Shown here: positions 41,733 through 50,184 of the stretch, in pieces
Position numbering within the stretch: the stretch's first letter is position 1
Layout of the letters: each line of letters opens with the position of its first letter
The notes under the pieces: model-generated
What the model saw: the letters and a program-made list of their open reading frames with translations, nothing else
Databases searched by the model: none
What the model was told of the DNA's origin: nothing
Program-made: the position numbers and the translations under genes
Source of the DNA: Comamonas sp009360615
GTDB taxonomy: Bacteria > Pseudomonadota > Gammaproteobacteria > Burkholderiales > Burkholderiaceae_C
NCBI RefSeq assembly: GCF_035784015.1
Contig: NZ_JALKOW010000001.1
DNA length: 64,000 nt
Direction: 5' to 3' (one strand)

Positions 41733-42599
41733 TCAATGCGCCGCTTCGGTCAGCAGCAGTGCACGCAATTCGGCAAGCACCCGTGCCGAGGGAGGGCGTA
41801 TGCCGCGCCACAGGGCATAGGACTCCGCAGCCTGCTCGACCAGCATGCCCAGGCCGTCGCGTGCGACAGCGCCATGGTTGCGGGCCCAGTCCAGAAACGG
41901 TTGGGCTGCGGGGCCATACATCATGTCGTAGGCCAGGCTGCCTGCGCGCAGCACCGATGGCGGAGCCGGTACTTCCGCGCCGCTGAGGCTGCTGGCCGTG
42001 GCATTGATGGTGATGTCGAAATTGTGATTCAGATCGCCCGCCAGCGACTTGTGGTCAAGCGCCAGCAGCTCCACCCGGTGCAGCGCTGCAAGTTCGGCAT
42101 GTTGCTGAACCAGCGTCTGGGCCTTGGCATGGGTGCGGTTGACCACGACGAGACGGCGGGGCTTTTGCTCCAGCAGAGAGCCCAGGGCACCGGCGGCGGC
42201 ACCGCCTGCGCCCAGCATCAGCACGTCGCGCCCGGCAATGGGTACGCCGGCATTGCGGGTGATGTCGGCCACGATGCCCAGACCGTCGGTGTTGTCTGCA
42301 TGAATGCCGTTGGCGCCGAATACCAGGGTATTGGCGGCACCCGCCAGGCGCACGCGCTCGCTGGCGCTGGTGGCCAGTTCGGCGGCCTGCAACTTGAAGG
42401 GTACGGTCACGTTGCAGCCTTTGCCGCCGCGCGCGGCAAACTCGCGCACATGGTCGGCAAAGCCGTCCAGCGGCACCAGGGCGCGGTCGTAGCTGACGGA
42501 CTGGCCGGTCAGCTCGGCAAATCGGGCATGAATCCAGGGAGAGCGGCTATGGGCAACAGGGTTGCCCATGACGCAGTAGGCATCAGGCGTATTTGTCAT
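41733..42599 (-). CDS. aroE: Shikimate dehydrogenase
   Basis: 288 residues from the ATG at 42599. Substrate residues 'MGNPVAHSRSPWIH', the catalytic Lys in 'NVTVPFKLQA', 'ADNTDGLG', and the NADP-binding 'LMLGAGGAAAGAL' with 'NRTHAKA' are present. It reduces 3-dehydroshikimate in the aromatic pathway that begins with the DAHP synthase at 50185. It is 12 bases before mtgA. Confidence 0.95.
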   Translation of the reverse strand: MTNTPDAYCVMGNPVAHSRSPWIHARFAELTGQSVSYDRALVPLDGFADHVREFAARGGKGCNVTVPFKLQAAELATSASERVRLAGAANTLVFGANGIHADNTDGLGIVADITRNAGVPIAGRDVLMLGAGGAAAGALGSLLEQKPRRLVVVNRTHAKAQTLVQQHAELAALHRVELLALDHKSLAGDLNHNFDITINATASSLSGAEVPAPPSVLRAGSLAYDMMYGPAAQPFLDWARNHGAVARDGLGMLVEQAAESYALWRGIRPPSARVLAELRALLLTEAAH

Positions 42600-42711
42600 A
42601 AAAAGGCTGAAAGAAATCGCTGCGCAGAGTCGGATGTGCGCTGGCTGCGTTCCCCGCACGCAAGCGAAGCGATACGAAAGCGGGGGAAGACACCGAAGGC
42701 GGCACAGGGGG

Positions 42712-43572
42712 TCACCTGATGTCTGTTTCCAGTGTCTGCTCGCGCGTGAACCTGAAGCGCGAGACGACGGCGATCTGGTCGGCCTTGGCACGCATGGCCG
42801 GGCCGAAGTGGCTATAAGGGCCGGCGGCGCGGGCGATGGCTTCGGCACGGGTATCGAGCATGCGGTTGCCCGAACCCTGCACGACCTCGGTGGAGAGTAC
42901 GCGGCCGTCATGGTTCACGGTCAGGATCATGACCAGCTCGCCGTACAGCTTCTTGCCCTTGTTTTCAGGGAAATTCTCCGTGCCCTTGTCTTCCACCTTG
43001 CGGCGCAGTGCGTCGTAGTAGACGGCGTAGACGGCCTCCTTGGTGGCGGGGCTGATATAGCGCTTCTTGGGACGGGCGTTTTCTTCGTTGATGCGCTTTT
43101 CAATCTCGGCCAGCAACTTTATGAGCTGCAGGCGCTTTTCTTCCTGGGCCTCCTGGCCCTTGTTTTCAGCGCTCAGGCGCGGGTCGATGGGCGGCAGTGC
43201 GGCCACCTGCTGGCGCAGTTGCGTCAGCAGCTGGTGCTGCTGCTCCTGCATGGCATCGAGCTGACGCTGCTTTTCCTCGAAGTCGTCACCTACGGCCGTC
43301 AGGGCCGAGTAGGGCATGGGGCTGGTGGCCCGGCCCTGATCCGCATCCCCGCCGCCGGCCAGCGAGGTCTGGGCGATGGCCTGTGCCTTGTCCGGCACCT
43401 CGTTGGCACGGGCGTTGACCAGAATCACTTCCAGCGGCGTGTCCTGAAACACGCGCTCGAAGCTATCCGGATCCACGAACCGGATGGTCAGCAGCACGGC
43501 ATGGACAGCGATGGACACGCCCAGCGCCAGCTGCAGCGTACTCAGTCGTTGAAGAGAGGTGGGCAGTTTCAC
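42712..43572 (-). CDS. TonB-like energy transducer
   Basis: 286 residues: a membrane segment near 14-32 ('LALGVSIAVHAVLLTIRFV'), a Gln/Glu-rich coiled-coil middle (about 98-165), and a C-terminal TonB fold ('GELVMILTVNHDGRVLSTEVVQGSGNRMLDTRAEAIAR'). TonB proteins pass proton-motive energy from ExbBD to outer-membrane receptors. The central part is coiled rather than Pro-rich, which is unlike classical TonB. It lies between the RNase gene and aroE, reading the same way. Confidence 0.8.
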   Translation of the reverse strand: MKLPTSLQRLSTLQLALGVSIAVHAVLLTIRFVDPDSFERVFQDTPLEVILVNARANEVPDKAQAIAQTSLAGGGDADQGRATSPMPYSALTAVGDDFEEKQRQLDAMQEQQHQLLTQLRQQVAALPPIDPRLSAENKGQEAQEEKRLQLIKLLAEIEKRINEENARPKKRYISPATKEAVYAVYYDALRRKVEDKGTENFPENKGKKLYGELVMILTVNHDGRVLSTEVVQGSGNRMLDTRAEAIARAAGPYSHFGPAMRAKADQIAVVSRFRFTREQTLETDIR

Positions 43573-43601
43573 GGCAGCGTCAGTGCGATGAGGTGTGGGG
43601 G

Positions 43602-45671
43602 TCAGGACTTCGGCTGCTCGGCGGCGGGGTCGGCATCGTTCATGTCCACCGCAATGGAGATGGGGCCGGCCACGGTGTCGTCATCATCCTCACCGCTGTC
43701 CTCGCCATCGCCTGCGGCCTCGGCGCCGGCATCCAGGCGCTCGATCAGCGTGCCCGAGATGTCCAGCGAGATTTCGTCGATTTCGCCGAGCCTGATGCGT
43801 ACATGGGCTCCGCGCGGCAGGTTTTGCGCACCCAGCACGGGCAGTACCAGCGGCAGATGGTCTGCGCGCACCAGGAAGGAGCCGTTGGGGCCTTCCTTGA
43901 AGACGCTGGCCGTCAGCTCGGTGATGCCGTTCTGCTCCAGGTACTTGAGCGTCCAGAATCGCTCCATGCCGGCCTGATAGCCGTTGTAGGCGCTGTAGGC
44001 GCCGTCGAAGCTGCTGATGATGCCGAACAGTTCGGCATCCTTGGGCTTGAAAGGGGCGGCCAGGGCGGCGGTCTTGCCGTGGCGGGCGCAGGCGATGATC
44101 TGCCACTGATTCACCAGGTCCACATAGCGGCGCAATGGGGAGGTGGCCCAGGAGTAGGCTTTCACGCCGATGCCGGCGTGCGGCAAGGCCTTGGTGCTCA
44201 TGCGTACCTTGACGCCGGGCGCCAGGCTGGCCTGGCTGCGATAGATGCCGGGCACTCCGTGCTCGGCCAGCATCAGCCCCCAGGTGCTGTTGGCCACGAT
44301 GGCGGCCTCGGCCACGATCAGGTCCAGCGGTGCGCCGCGCTTGCGCACGGTGATCTGCACCTGCTCGCTGCCGTCAGGCTCCGCACCGTCGTTGCCGACG
44401 AGTCGGAAGTTGTAGTCCGGGCGGTTGAAGTTCTCGGGCTTGCCGCGCACCACCTCGCGATTGGCCTTGAGGAACTTGGACCAGCGCTGCAAAAAGGTAA
44501 GCTCCCTGCGCTTGCTCAGCAAGGATTCAGGCGTGTTTTCAACCTCGATGGAGGAATCCGTCAGCCATTCCTCGGTGACGATGTGATCGAGCTTGTCGTA
44601 GCGGAAGTTGACTTCCACGGGGACGCGCTCGAGACGGGTTTCGCTGGAGATGGTCTCCAGCGTCTCCTCGTTGATCTGCACATACAGCGAGACCGCGGGG
44701 TTGGAGCGGCCTTCGTCCAGCGTATAGATTTGCACCACGTCGTCGGGCAGCATGGTGATCTTGTAGCCGGGCATGTAGACGGTGGACAGGCGGGCGCGGC
44801 CCAGCTTGTCCAGCTCGCCGCCGGGTGTGATGGCCAGACCGGGAGCGGCAATGTGGATGCCCACGGTGACGGTGCCCGTACCCAGGCCGGTGACGGACAG
44901 CGCATCGTCGATTTCGGTGGTGGCCGAGTCGTCGATGGAGAAGGCCCTTACATCGGCCACCGGCAGGTCGGCCGGTGGCTGAGGCGCCTGCACGGCGGGG
45001 AAGCCCGTGCCCTTGGGGAAGTTGTCGAACAGAAAGCGCTTCCAGTGGAACTGGTAGGACGAGTCGATGGCGCCGGCACGGTGCAGCAGCTCCAGCGGGG
45101 CCAGTTTGGTGGCGCGGCTGGCATCGACCACGGCCTTGTATTCGGGGGCGTTCTTGTCGGGCTTGAACAGAATCCTGTAGAGCTGTTCGCGAATCGCCTG
45201 CGGGCACTCGCCGCGCCCCAGCTCCTCGGCCCAGGCGTCGATCTGCGCCTGGATCTGCTTTTTCTTCTCGATGGCGGCCAGTGCCTGCTGCAGGATCTCC
45301 GCAGGGGCCTTCTTGAAGCGGCCCTTGCCCGCACGGCGGAAATAATGCGGCGCATCATACAGACGGAACAGTGCACCGGCCTGTTGGGCCAGCGTCGCGG
45401 ATTCGGAAAAATAATCACGCGCCAGGTCGGCAAAGCCGAACTCTTCCTCGGGCGCAAATTCCCAGGCCAGATCCAGATCGATCTCGGCGGCCTGGGCCTG
45501 GCCCTGAGCGATCAGCTCTGCAGGAGACGGCTTCTCGAACTTGAGCAGGATATTGGCGGCCTTGACCTTGACCCGCTTGCCCGAGTCCAGTTCGACTTGG
45601 GCCGAGGATTCGGCTTCGGAGAGGATGCGCCCGGCCAGAAATTTGCCGGCTTCTTCAAACAGTGCGTGCAT
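43602..45671 (-). CDS. RNB-domain exoribonuclease (RNase II/R family)
   Basis: 689 residues from the ATG at 45671; a GTG at 45689 is in frame. The RNB catalytic motif 'SIDDSATTEIDDALSV' spans about 245-260, with further 'HIAAPGLAI' and 'YSWATSPLRRYVDL'. The C-terminal part has a degenerate S1-like region and an acidic tail. These enzymes degrade RNA 3' to 5'. The N-terminal cold-shock domains of RNase R are not evident, so RNase II-like is the safer call. Confidence 0.9.
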   Translation of the reverse strand: MHALFEEAGKFLAGRILSEAESSAQVELDSGKRVKVKAANILLKFEKPSPAELIAQGQAQAAEIDLDLAWEFAPEEEFGFADLARDYFSESATLAQQAGALFRLYDAPHYFRRAGKGRFKKAPAEILQQALAAIEKKKQIQAQIDAWAEELGRGECPQAIREQLYRILFKPDKNAPEYKAVVDASRATKLAPLELLHRAGAIDSSYQFHWKRFLFDNFPKGTGFPAVQAPQPPADLPVADVRAFSIDDSATTEIDDALSVTGLGTGTVTVGIHIAAPGLAITPGGELDKLGRARLSTVYMPGYKITMLPDDVVQIYTLDEGRSNPAVSLYVQINEETLETISSETRLERVPVEVNFRYDKLDHIVTEEWLTDSSIEVENTPESLLSKRRELTFLQRWSKFLKANREVVRGKPENFNRPDYNFRLVGNDGAEPDGSEQVQITVRKRGAPLDLIVAEAAIVANSTWGLMLAEHGVPGIYRSQASLAPGVKVRMSTKALPHAGIGVKAYSWATSPLRRYVDLVNQWQIIACARHGKTAALAAPFKPKDAELFGIISSFDGAYSAYNGYQAGMERFWTLKYLEQNGITELTASVFKEGPNGSFLVRADHLPLVLPVLGAQNLPRGAHVRIRLGEIDEISLDISGTLIERLDAGAEAAGDGEDSGEDDDDTVAGPISIAVDMNDADPAAEQPKS

Positions 45672-45840
45672 AACTGCGCATTTTCCCACGAGCCGAACAT
45701 TCGGCGCTCAGAAGTGATTCAGTTCATGCTTGAGAACAGTCAATATCGAATGCAGGCGTGTGAGGCTATGCAGCGAGCAGGCGCGGCTTGCGGTGCCGCG
45801 TCCGAAGAGGGACCTGTGGTGCATGGCGGCCCGGAGGCGA

Positions 45841-46425
45841 TCAGGCCAGGGCCAGAAATTCGTCGATCCGGTCCAGATACTCGGCAAAGTTGCTCAGGGC
45901 GTGGTCGCCGCCTTCCTGCACCAGTTGCAGTGCGTGCGGGTAGCGCTCGCTCATCTCGCTCCAGTCCAGTACCTCGTCGCCCTGGGCGATCAGCACCATC
46001 TCTGGCGCTGCCGGCGTCATGGCACGGGTGTCGAGCTGGCGTAGTTCCTCGATGTATTCGGGACGAAAGAAGAAGGTTTCCTCGGGGTCATGCCAGCTGG
46101 ACTGCTCGCCTATGTATTTTTCCAGGTCGCGGGCCGGATTCACGGCGGGATTGATCATCACGCTCTTGCAGCGCGCCAGCTGTGCCACCCAGCTGGCGTA
46201 GTAGCCACCCAGCGATGAGCCCATGACGGCCATGCTCTGGCGTGGCCAGTTGGCGATGCCTTCGACGATCACGGCCGCGGCTTCGCGTGGCGAGGGCGGC
46301 AGCTGCGGGCACCACCAGCGTACCTTGGGATGCCGGGCGCCCACAAAGTCCGCCATGATGCGTGCCTTGGTGGACTGCGGGGAGGAGCGAAAGCCGTGCA
46401 GATACAGCAAGTGGGTGGTCGTCAT
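45841..46425 (-). CDS. YqiA/YcfP-family alpha/beta esterase
   Basis: 194 residues from the ATG at 46425, which has GAGGAG nine bases before it. 'LLYLHGFRSSPQSTKA' and the nucleophile Ser71 in 'GSSLGGYYASWVA' are family marks; 'AQGDEVLDW' and 'GGDHAL' supply the acid and His. These small hydrolases cleave short acyl esters; the natural substrate is unknown. It is divergent from rodA. Confidence 0.85.
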   Translation of the reverse strand: MTTTHLLYLHGFRSSPQSTKARIMADFVGARHPKVRWWCPQLPPSPREAAAVIVEGIANWPRQSMAVMGSSLGGYYASWVAQLARCKSVMINPAVNPARDLEKYIGEQSSWHDPEETFFFRPEYIEELRQLDTRAMTPAAPEMVLIAQGDEVLDWSEMSERYPHALQLVQEGGDHALSNFAEYLDRIDEFLALA

Positions 46426-46588
46426 GGTGGCAATCTCCTCTTGTGAAAACGCTTCGGTCCCGTCCATTGTGGACTGTCTGCCTCAAGACTAGCAGGGTGG
46501 GAGGGCCTATCACAGCGGCAAGCGGGCCGTCAGTACCGTGCCGTCAGCAAAGCTCAACCCTGCAGACAGCACGGCAGCTGGCTCCCCC

Positions 46589-46594
46589 GATAAT
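46589..46594 (+). promoter_or_regulatory. -10-like box directly before rodA
   Basis: GATAAT lies eight bases before the rodA ATG at 46603, with no ribosome site in between. The expected start of transcription would be within two bases of the ATG. Confidence 0.4.
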
Positions 46595-46602
46595 TGCGGC
46601 CC

Positions 46603-47784
46603 ATGTCTGCCATCGAATTCGATAAGCCCTCGCTGCTGCAACGCATTGTTCCGCTGTTTCGCGGCTTTGACTTCCTGCTGCTTCTGTTCATCGCCATGCT
46701 GGCGGGAGCGGGGCTGCTGGCCATGTACTCGGCGGGTTTCGATCACGGCACGCGTTTCGTGGACCATGGACGCAATATGCTGATCGCAGCCGCCCTGCTG
46801 TTTGTGCTGGCCCAGATATCCCCCCAGCAATTGATGAAGGTGGCCGTGCCTCTGTACACCCTGGGCGTGGTGTTGCTGGTGGCGGTGGCCTTGTTCGGCA
46901 TCACCAAGAAGGGGGCCACACGCTGGGTGAACGTGGGGGTGGTGATTCAGCCCTCCGAGCTTTTGAAGATTGCCACGCCGCTCATGCTGGCCTGGTGGTT
47001 CCAGCGCCGCGAGGGCAATCTGCGCGCCTCCGACTTTGTCATCGCCTTTGTGCTGCTGATCGTGCCTGTGGGCCTGATCATGAAGCAACCCGATCTGGGC
47101 ACCTCGCTGCTGGTGATGGCTGCCGGTCTGTCCGTGATCTTTTTTGCCGGGCTGCCCTGGAAACTCATCGTGCCGCCCGTGCTGCTGGCCGTGGTCGGCA
47201 TCTTCCTGATCGTCTGGTTCGAGCCCCAGCTCTGCGCCGATGGCGTGAGCTGGTATTTTCTGCATGACTATCAGCGCACACGCGTGTGCACATTGCTGGA
47301 TCCCACGCGCGATCCCCTGGGCAAGGGCTTCCACATCATCCAGGGCATGATCGCCATCGGATCGGGCGGTGTCTGGGGCAAGGGCTTCATGGCGGGCACG
47401 CAGACCCACTTGGAATTCATTCCCGAGCGCACCACCGATTTCATCTTTGCCGCCTATTCCGAAGAGTTCGGCCTGATCGGCAACCTGTTCATCATCGTGG
47501 GCTTTCTGTTGCTCGTCTGGCGCGGGCTGGCCATTTCCATGAATGCCAACTCACTGTTCGGACGGCTGATGGCGGCTGCTGTGGCCATGATCTTTTTCAC
47601 CTATGCCTTCGTGAACATGGGCATGGTCAGCGGCATCCTACCGGTGGTGGGCGTGCCCCTGCCTTTCATCAGCTATGGCGGCACCGCCATGGTCACGCTG
47701 GGCCTGGCGCTGGGCGTGCTGATGTCGGTGTCTCGGGCACAGCGGCAGCTGCCCGGTGGCGATGGGCATATTCCCCATGCGTGA
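46603..47784 (+). CDS. rodA: Rod-shape SEDS glycosyltransferase RodA
   Basis: 393 residues from the ATG at 46603, ten membrane segments. SEDS marks: 'MYSAGFDHGTRF', 'GATRWVNVGVVIQPSELLKIATP', 'KQPDLGTSL', 'GKGFHIIQGMIAIGSGGVWGKG' and 'PLPFISYGGTAM'. RodA polymerises side-wall glycan with PBP2. No pbp2 or mreBCD genes are in the window. It is told apart from FtsW by its 'LLDPTRDPLGKGF' region and its position outside the dcw cluster. Confidence 0.93.
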   Translation: MSAIEFDKPSLLQRIVPLFRGFDFLLLLFIAMLAGAGLLAMYSAGFDHGTRFVDHGRNMLIAAALLFVLAQISPQQLMKVAVPLYTLGVVLLVAVALFGITKKGATRWVNVGVVIQPSELLKIATPLMLAWWFQRREGNLRASDFVIAFVLLIVPVGLIMKQPDLGTSLLVMAAGLSVIFFAGLPWKLIVPPVLLAVVGIFLIVWFEPQLCADGVSWYFLHDYQRTRVCTLLDPTRDPLGKGFHIIQGMIAIGSGGVWGKGFMAGTQTHLEFIPERTTDFIFAAYSEEFGLIGNLFIIVGFLLLVWRGLAISMNANSLFGRLMAAAVAMIFFTYAFVNMGMVSGILPVVGVPLPFISYGGTAMVTLGLALGVLMSVSRAQRQLPGGDGHIPHA

Positions 47785-47929
47785 AGACCCGCGACCGGGT
47801 TGACCTGCTCTTGAAAAAAGAGCTGCCTGCTCATGCTCTGCATGGGCTGATTGACGGCTTGATGCGAGATACCCCGTCAGCGCGACGCGCTTAGATCGTT
47901 GAAAAATGTCAGTAGTTCCGTCCAAGGTC

Positions 47930-47958
47930 TTGCCTGGACTGTTCACAGCGTTTACAAA
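47930..47958 (+). promoter_or_regulatory. Promoter of the rodA-tldD intergenic RNA
   Basis: TTGCCT (47930-47935), 17 bases, TACAAA (47953-47958). It lies 150 bases after rodA and would start transcription near 47965. Confidence 0.5.
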
Positions 47959-47964
47959 CGGTTC

Positions 47965-48116
47965 TGGGGGTCAAAAGACCGATCAAGCGGGAGCGGCAAG
48001 GACCCAGGTGGGGTTCTGTCATGCAAAGCGGGCAGGGCAGAACCCGGCAAGTGCGAAGCCAAGTGAATGGAGCGGAATGTTGTACAGCCTGGTGGGGCAA
48101 CATTCCGCTCTTTTTT
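47965..48116 (+). ncRNA. Candidate small RNA or attenuated leader between rodA and tldD
   Basis: From the promoter above to the terminator below the transcript would be about 150 bases. It can form GGTC-AAAA-GACC (47969-47980), an eight-base stem GGGTTCTG/CAGAACCC (48011-48018 with 48038-48045), and the 12-base terminator stem. It ends 52 bases before tldD. No ORF in it shows coding character, and I recognise no Rfam family. Whether it is an independent small RNA or a premature-termination leader of tldD cannot be told from sequence. Confidence 0.4.
48071..48116 (+). terminator. Strong intrinsic terminator upstream of tldD
   Basis: AGCGGAATGTTG (48071-48082) pairs perfectly with CAACATTCCGCT (48098-48109), followed by C and six T. 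The loop is 15 bases. Confidence 0.85.
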
Positions 48117-48167
48117 ATGCGCGGCCCGAGACAAGTCAGGGCTTGCAGCTATCTCTACAATGCTCCC

Positions 48168-49628
48168 ATGATTTCCCGCGAACCCACCATCGAACGCTTG
48201 GCCACGGCCCGCCAGTTGCTGCTTGAGCCCTTCGGCCTGGACGAAACCCATCTTGCGCGTGCGCTTGCCGAAATTCGCTCGCACCAGGTGGATGACGCCG
48301 ATCTCTACTTCCAGTACACCCGCGCCGAAGGCTGGAGTCTGGAAGAAGGCATCGTCAAGACCGGCTCCTTTTCCATTGATCAGGGCGTCGGTGTTCGCGC
48401 GGTCAGCGGCGAGAAGACGGCCTTTGCCTATTCCGACGACATCTCGGAAGCCTCGCTGCTCGATGCCGCCCGTACCGTGCGCTCCATCTCCAGCGCGACC
48501 CAGACGCGCCGCGTCAAGGCAGGGGCTCAGAAGATTGCGCAAAGCCGCTCCCTGTATCCGGAGCTGGACCCCATCGGCACGCTGGACAGCACGGCCAAGG
48601 TCGAGCTGCTGGGCAAGGTGGAAAAGCTGGCCCGCGCCAAGGACCCGCGCGTGGTGCAGGTCATGGCCGGTCTGGCCAGTGAATACGATGTGGTGCTGGT
48701 GGCCCGCGCGGACGGTACGCTGGCGGCCGACGTGCGCCCGCTGGTGCGCCTGTCGGTGACTGTGATCGCCGAGCAGAAGGGCCGCCGCGAGGTCGGATCC
48801 TCCGGCGGCGGCGGTCGCTTCGGTCTGGCCTACTTCAGCGACGATCAGATCAGTCAGTATGTGGACGAGGCCGTGCATGCGGCGCTGGTCAACCTCGAAT
48901 CGCGTCCCGCACCGGCAGGCGTGATGACGGTGGTGCTGGGGCCGGGCTGGCCCGGCGTGCTGTTCCACGAGGCGGTGGGCCATGGCCTGGAAGGCGACTT
49001 CAACCGCAAGGGCTCCAGTGCCTTCAGCGGCCGCATCGGTCAGCGCGTGGCCGCCAAGGGCGTGACCGTGCTCGACGACGGCACGATTGCCGATCGCCGC
49101 GGTTCTCTGAACGTGGACGACGAAGGCCATGTCAGCCAGAGCAATGTGCTGATCGAGGACGGCATTCTCAAGGGCTATATCCAGGACTCCTTGAATGCGC
49201 GCCTGATGGGGGTCAAGCCCACGGGCAATGGCCGTCGCGAAAGCTACGCCCACATTCCCATGCCGCGCATGACCAACACCTATATGCTGGGTGGCGACAA
49301 GGATCCGCAGGAGATCATCGGCTCGATCAAGAAGGGGCTATACGCCACCAACTTCGGCGGCGGTCAGGTGGACATCACCAGCGGCAAGTTCGTGTTCTCC
49401 GCCAGCGAAGCCTACTGGGTGGAAAACGGCAAGATCCAGTATCCCGTCAAGGGGGCGACCATCATCGGCAGCGGCCCGGAGTCACTCAAGCACATCAGCA
49501 TGGTAGGCAACGACATGCGTCTGGACTCGGGTGTGGGCACCTGCGGCAAGGAAGGCCAGAGCGTGCCTGTGGGGGTGGGCCAGCCCACGCTGCGCATCGA
49601 CGGCCTGACGGTCGGCGGTACGGCCTGA
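48168..49628 (+). CDS. tldD: Metalloprotease TldD
   Basis: 486 residues from the ATG at 48168, close to E. coli TldD in length. The zinc motif HExxxH is at 267-272 ('HEAVGHGLEGD'), with 'MTVVLGPGWPGVLFHEAVGH' before it and 'RMTNTYMLGGD' after. With TldE (PmbA) it cuts unfolded peptides and matures some ribosomal natural products. TACAAT ends six bases before the ATG and no ribosome site is visible, so the message may be leaderless. Confidence 0.95.
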   Translation: MISREPTIERLATARQLLLEPFGLDETHLARALAEIRSHQVDDADLYFQYTRAEGWSLEEGIVKTGSFSIDQGVGVRAVSGEKTAFAYSDDISEASLLDAARTVRSISSATQTRRVKAGAQKIAQSRSLYPELDPIGTLDSTAKVELLGKVEKLARAKDPRVVQVMAGLASEYDVVLVARADGTLAADVRPLVRLSVTVIAEQKGRREVGSSGGGGRFGLAYFSDDQISQYVDEAVHAALVNLESRPAPAGVMTVVLGPGWPGVLFHEAVGHGLEGDFNRKGSSAFSGRIGQRVAAKGVTVLDDGTIADRRGSLNVDDEGHVSQSNVLIEDGILKGYIQDSLNARLMGVKPTGNGRRESYAHIPMPRMTNTYMLGGDKDPQEIIGSIKKGLYATNFGGGQVDITSGKFVFSASEAYWVENGKIQYPVKGATIIGSGPESLKHISMVGNDMRLDSGVGTCGKEGQSVPVGVGQPTLRIDGLTVGGTA

Positions 49629-49661
49629 CAGCGATTTCCCGGCGGGATTTTCCGCCGAAAG

Positions 49662-49700
49662 CAAGACCCCGTTCTGCACGGCAGACCGGGGTCTTGTCGT
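49662..49700 (+). terminator. Terminator after tldD
   Basis: CAAGACCCCG (49662-49671) pairs with CGGGGTCTTG (49687-49696), followed by TCGTTT. A smaller hairpin CGGCGG/CCGCCG lies just before it at 49640-49657. Confidence 0.75.
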
Positions 49701-49963
49701 TTGGCGGGCGGCGAACGCTGGCCGCAAGCTGCGGCCAGCCATCTGCTCAGAGGGTTTTTCAGGGGCGTTCTGACGGCGAAGCGCAAATATTGCCGATTTG
49801 CTGGAAAATTGCACGGAACCTTGGTTTTATGGTTTCTTGATGAAAAATATTCTGAATATATAGAAAAAACGCAAAAAAATTGCATGCTCATGAGTGCGTG
49901 GAAAATGCGTCATGTCAGAGGGGAAACCTGTTTTTGACCGAACTGCTGTACCGGCCTGGGATG

Positions 49964-49991
49964 TTGCAATGCAAAAGAGCTGTGCTACATT
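49964..49991 (+). promoter_or_regulatory. Promoter of the aromatic leader and DAHP synthase
   Basis: TTGCAA (49964-49969), 16 bases, and an extended -10 TGCTACATT with TACATT at 49986-49991. The leader ORF starts seven bases later. TTGCAATGCAA at 49964-49974 is palindromic and could be a repressor site. A second possible promoter is TTGATG (49837) with TATAGA (49859-49864) in the AT-rich stretch upstream. Confidence 0.5.
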
Positions 49992-49998
49992 GAAAGAC

Positions 49999-50061
49999 AT
50001 GCAAACGCAACGCGCTTATTTCTTTTACTTTTGGTTCTCGCCCACGGCGGCTGAGAGGTAA
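49999..50061 (+). CDS. Aromatic-rich leader peptide of the DAHP synthase attenuator
   Basis: A 20-codon ORF whose codons 7-13 read Tyr-Phe-Phe-Tyr-Phe-Trp-Phe, seven aromatic residues in a row. It ends with TAA at 50059-50061, inside the first arm of an alternative RNA structure, and is followed by an intrinsic terminator before the DAHP synthase gene. This is the layout of classical translation-coupled attenuators such as pheL and trpL: scarce charged aromatic tRNAs would stall the ribosome and favour read-through. Having Tyr, Phe and Trp codons together would let one leader sense all three end products of the pathway. Confidence 0.8.
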   Translation: MQTQRAYFFYFWFSPTAAER

Positions 50062-50126
50062 ACGCGCGCACCCTGCAAATACCTCCCAAAGAACCGCCGA
50101 AGCTGCAAAGCCCGGCGGTTTTTTTT
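50045..50126 (+). terminator. Attenuator: terminator with competing antiterminator
   Basis: Terminator stem AACCGCCG (50092-50099) with CGGCGGTT (50113-50120), running into eight T (50119-50126). Competing pairing: CGGCGG (50045-50050) with CCGCCG (50094-50099), extended inside by GAGGTA (50055-50060) with TACCTC (50080-50085). A ribosome stalled on the aromatic codons leaves 50045-50060 free, forming the antiterminator; a ribosome at the stop codon covers it and the terminator forms. Confidence 0.8.
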
Positions 50127-50184
50127 CACCCCTACGTTTCAGCAACCCCGGTTTCAACGATCAAACACCTCACGAAAGATTGCC

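Noticed and set aside
42640..42715. Possible sixth copy of the CCCCCTGAG repeat between aroE and the TonB-like gene
   Set aside because: Only GGGGGAAGACACC and a nearby CAGGGGG resemble the family; the opening motif and hairpin are not clear enough to call.
43593..46154. An 853-codon plus-strand ORF, longer than the gene it faces
   Set aside because: It is antisense to the RNase II/R-family gene, which has clear catalytic motifs. The plus frame has no recognisable domain and its composition is that of a GC-rich shadow frame.
48071..48116. Similarity of this segment to the 3' part of 6S RNA ('TACAGCCTG')
   Set aside because: The stem here pairs locally as a terminator, while the closing stem of 6S RNA pairs the far 5' and 3' ends. 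The similarity covers too few bases.
49701..49937. A 78-codon ORF before the aromatic leader
   Set aside because: It runs through a terminator and the promoter region, has no ribosome site and changes composition midway.
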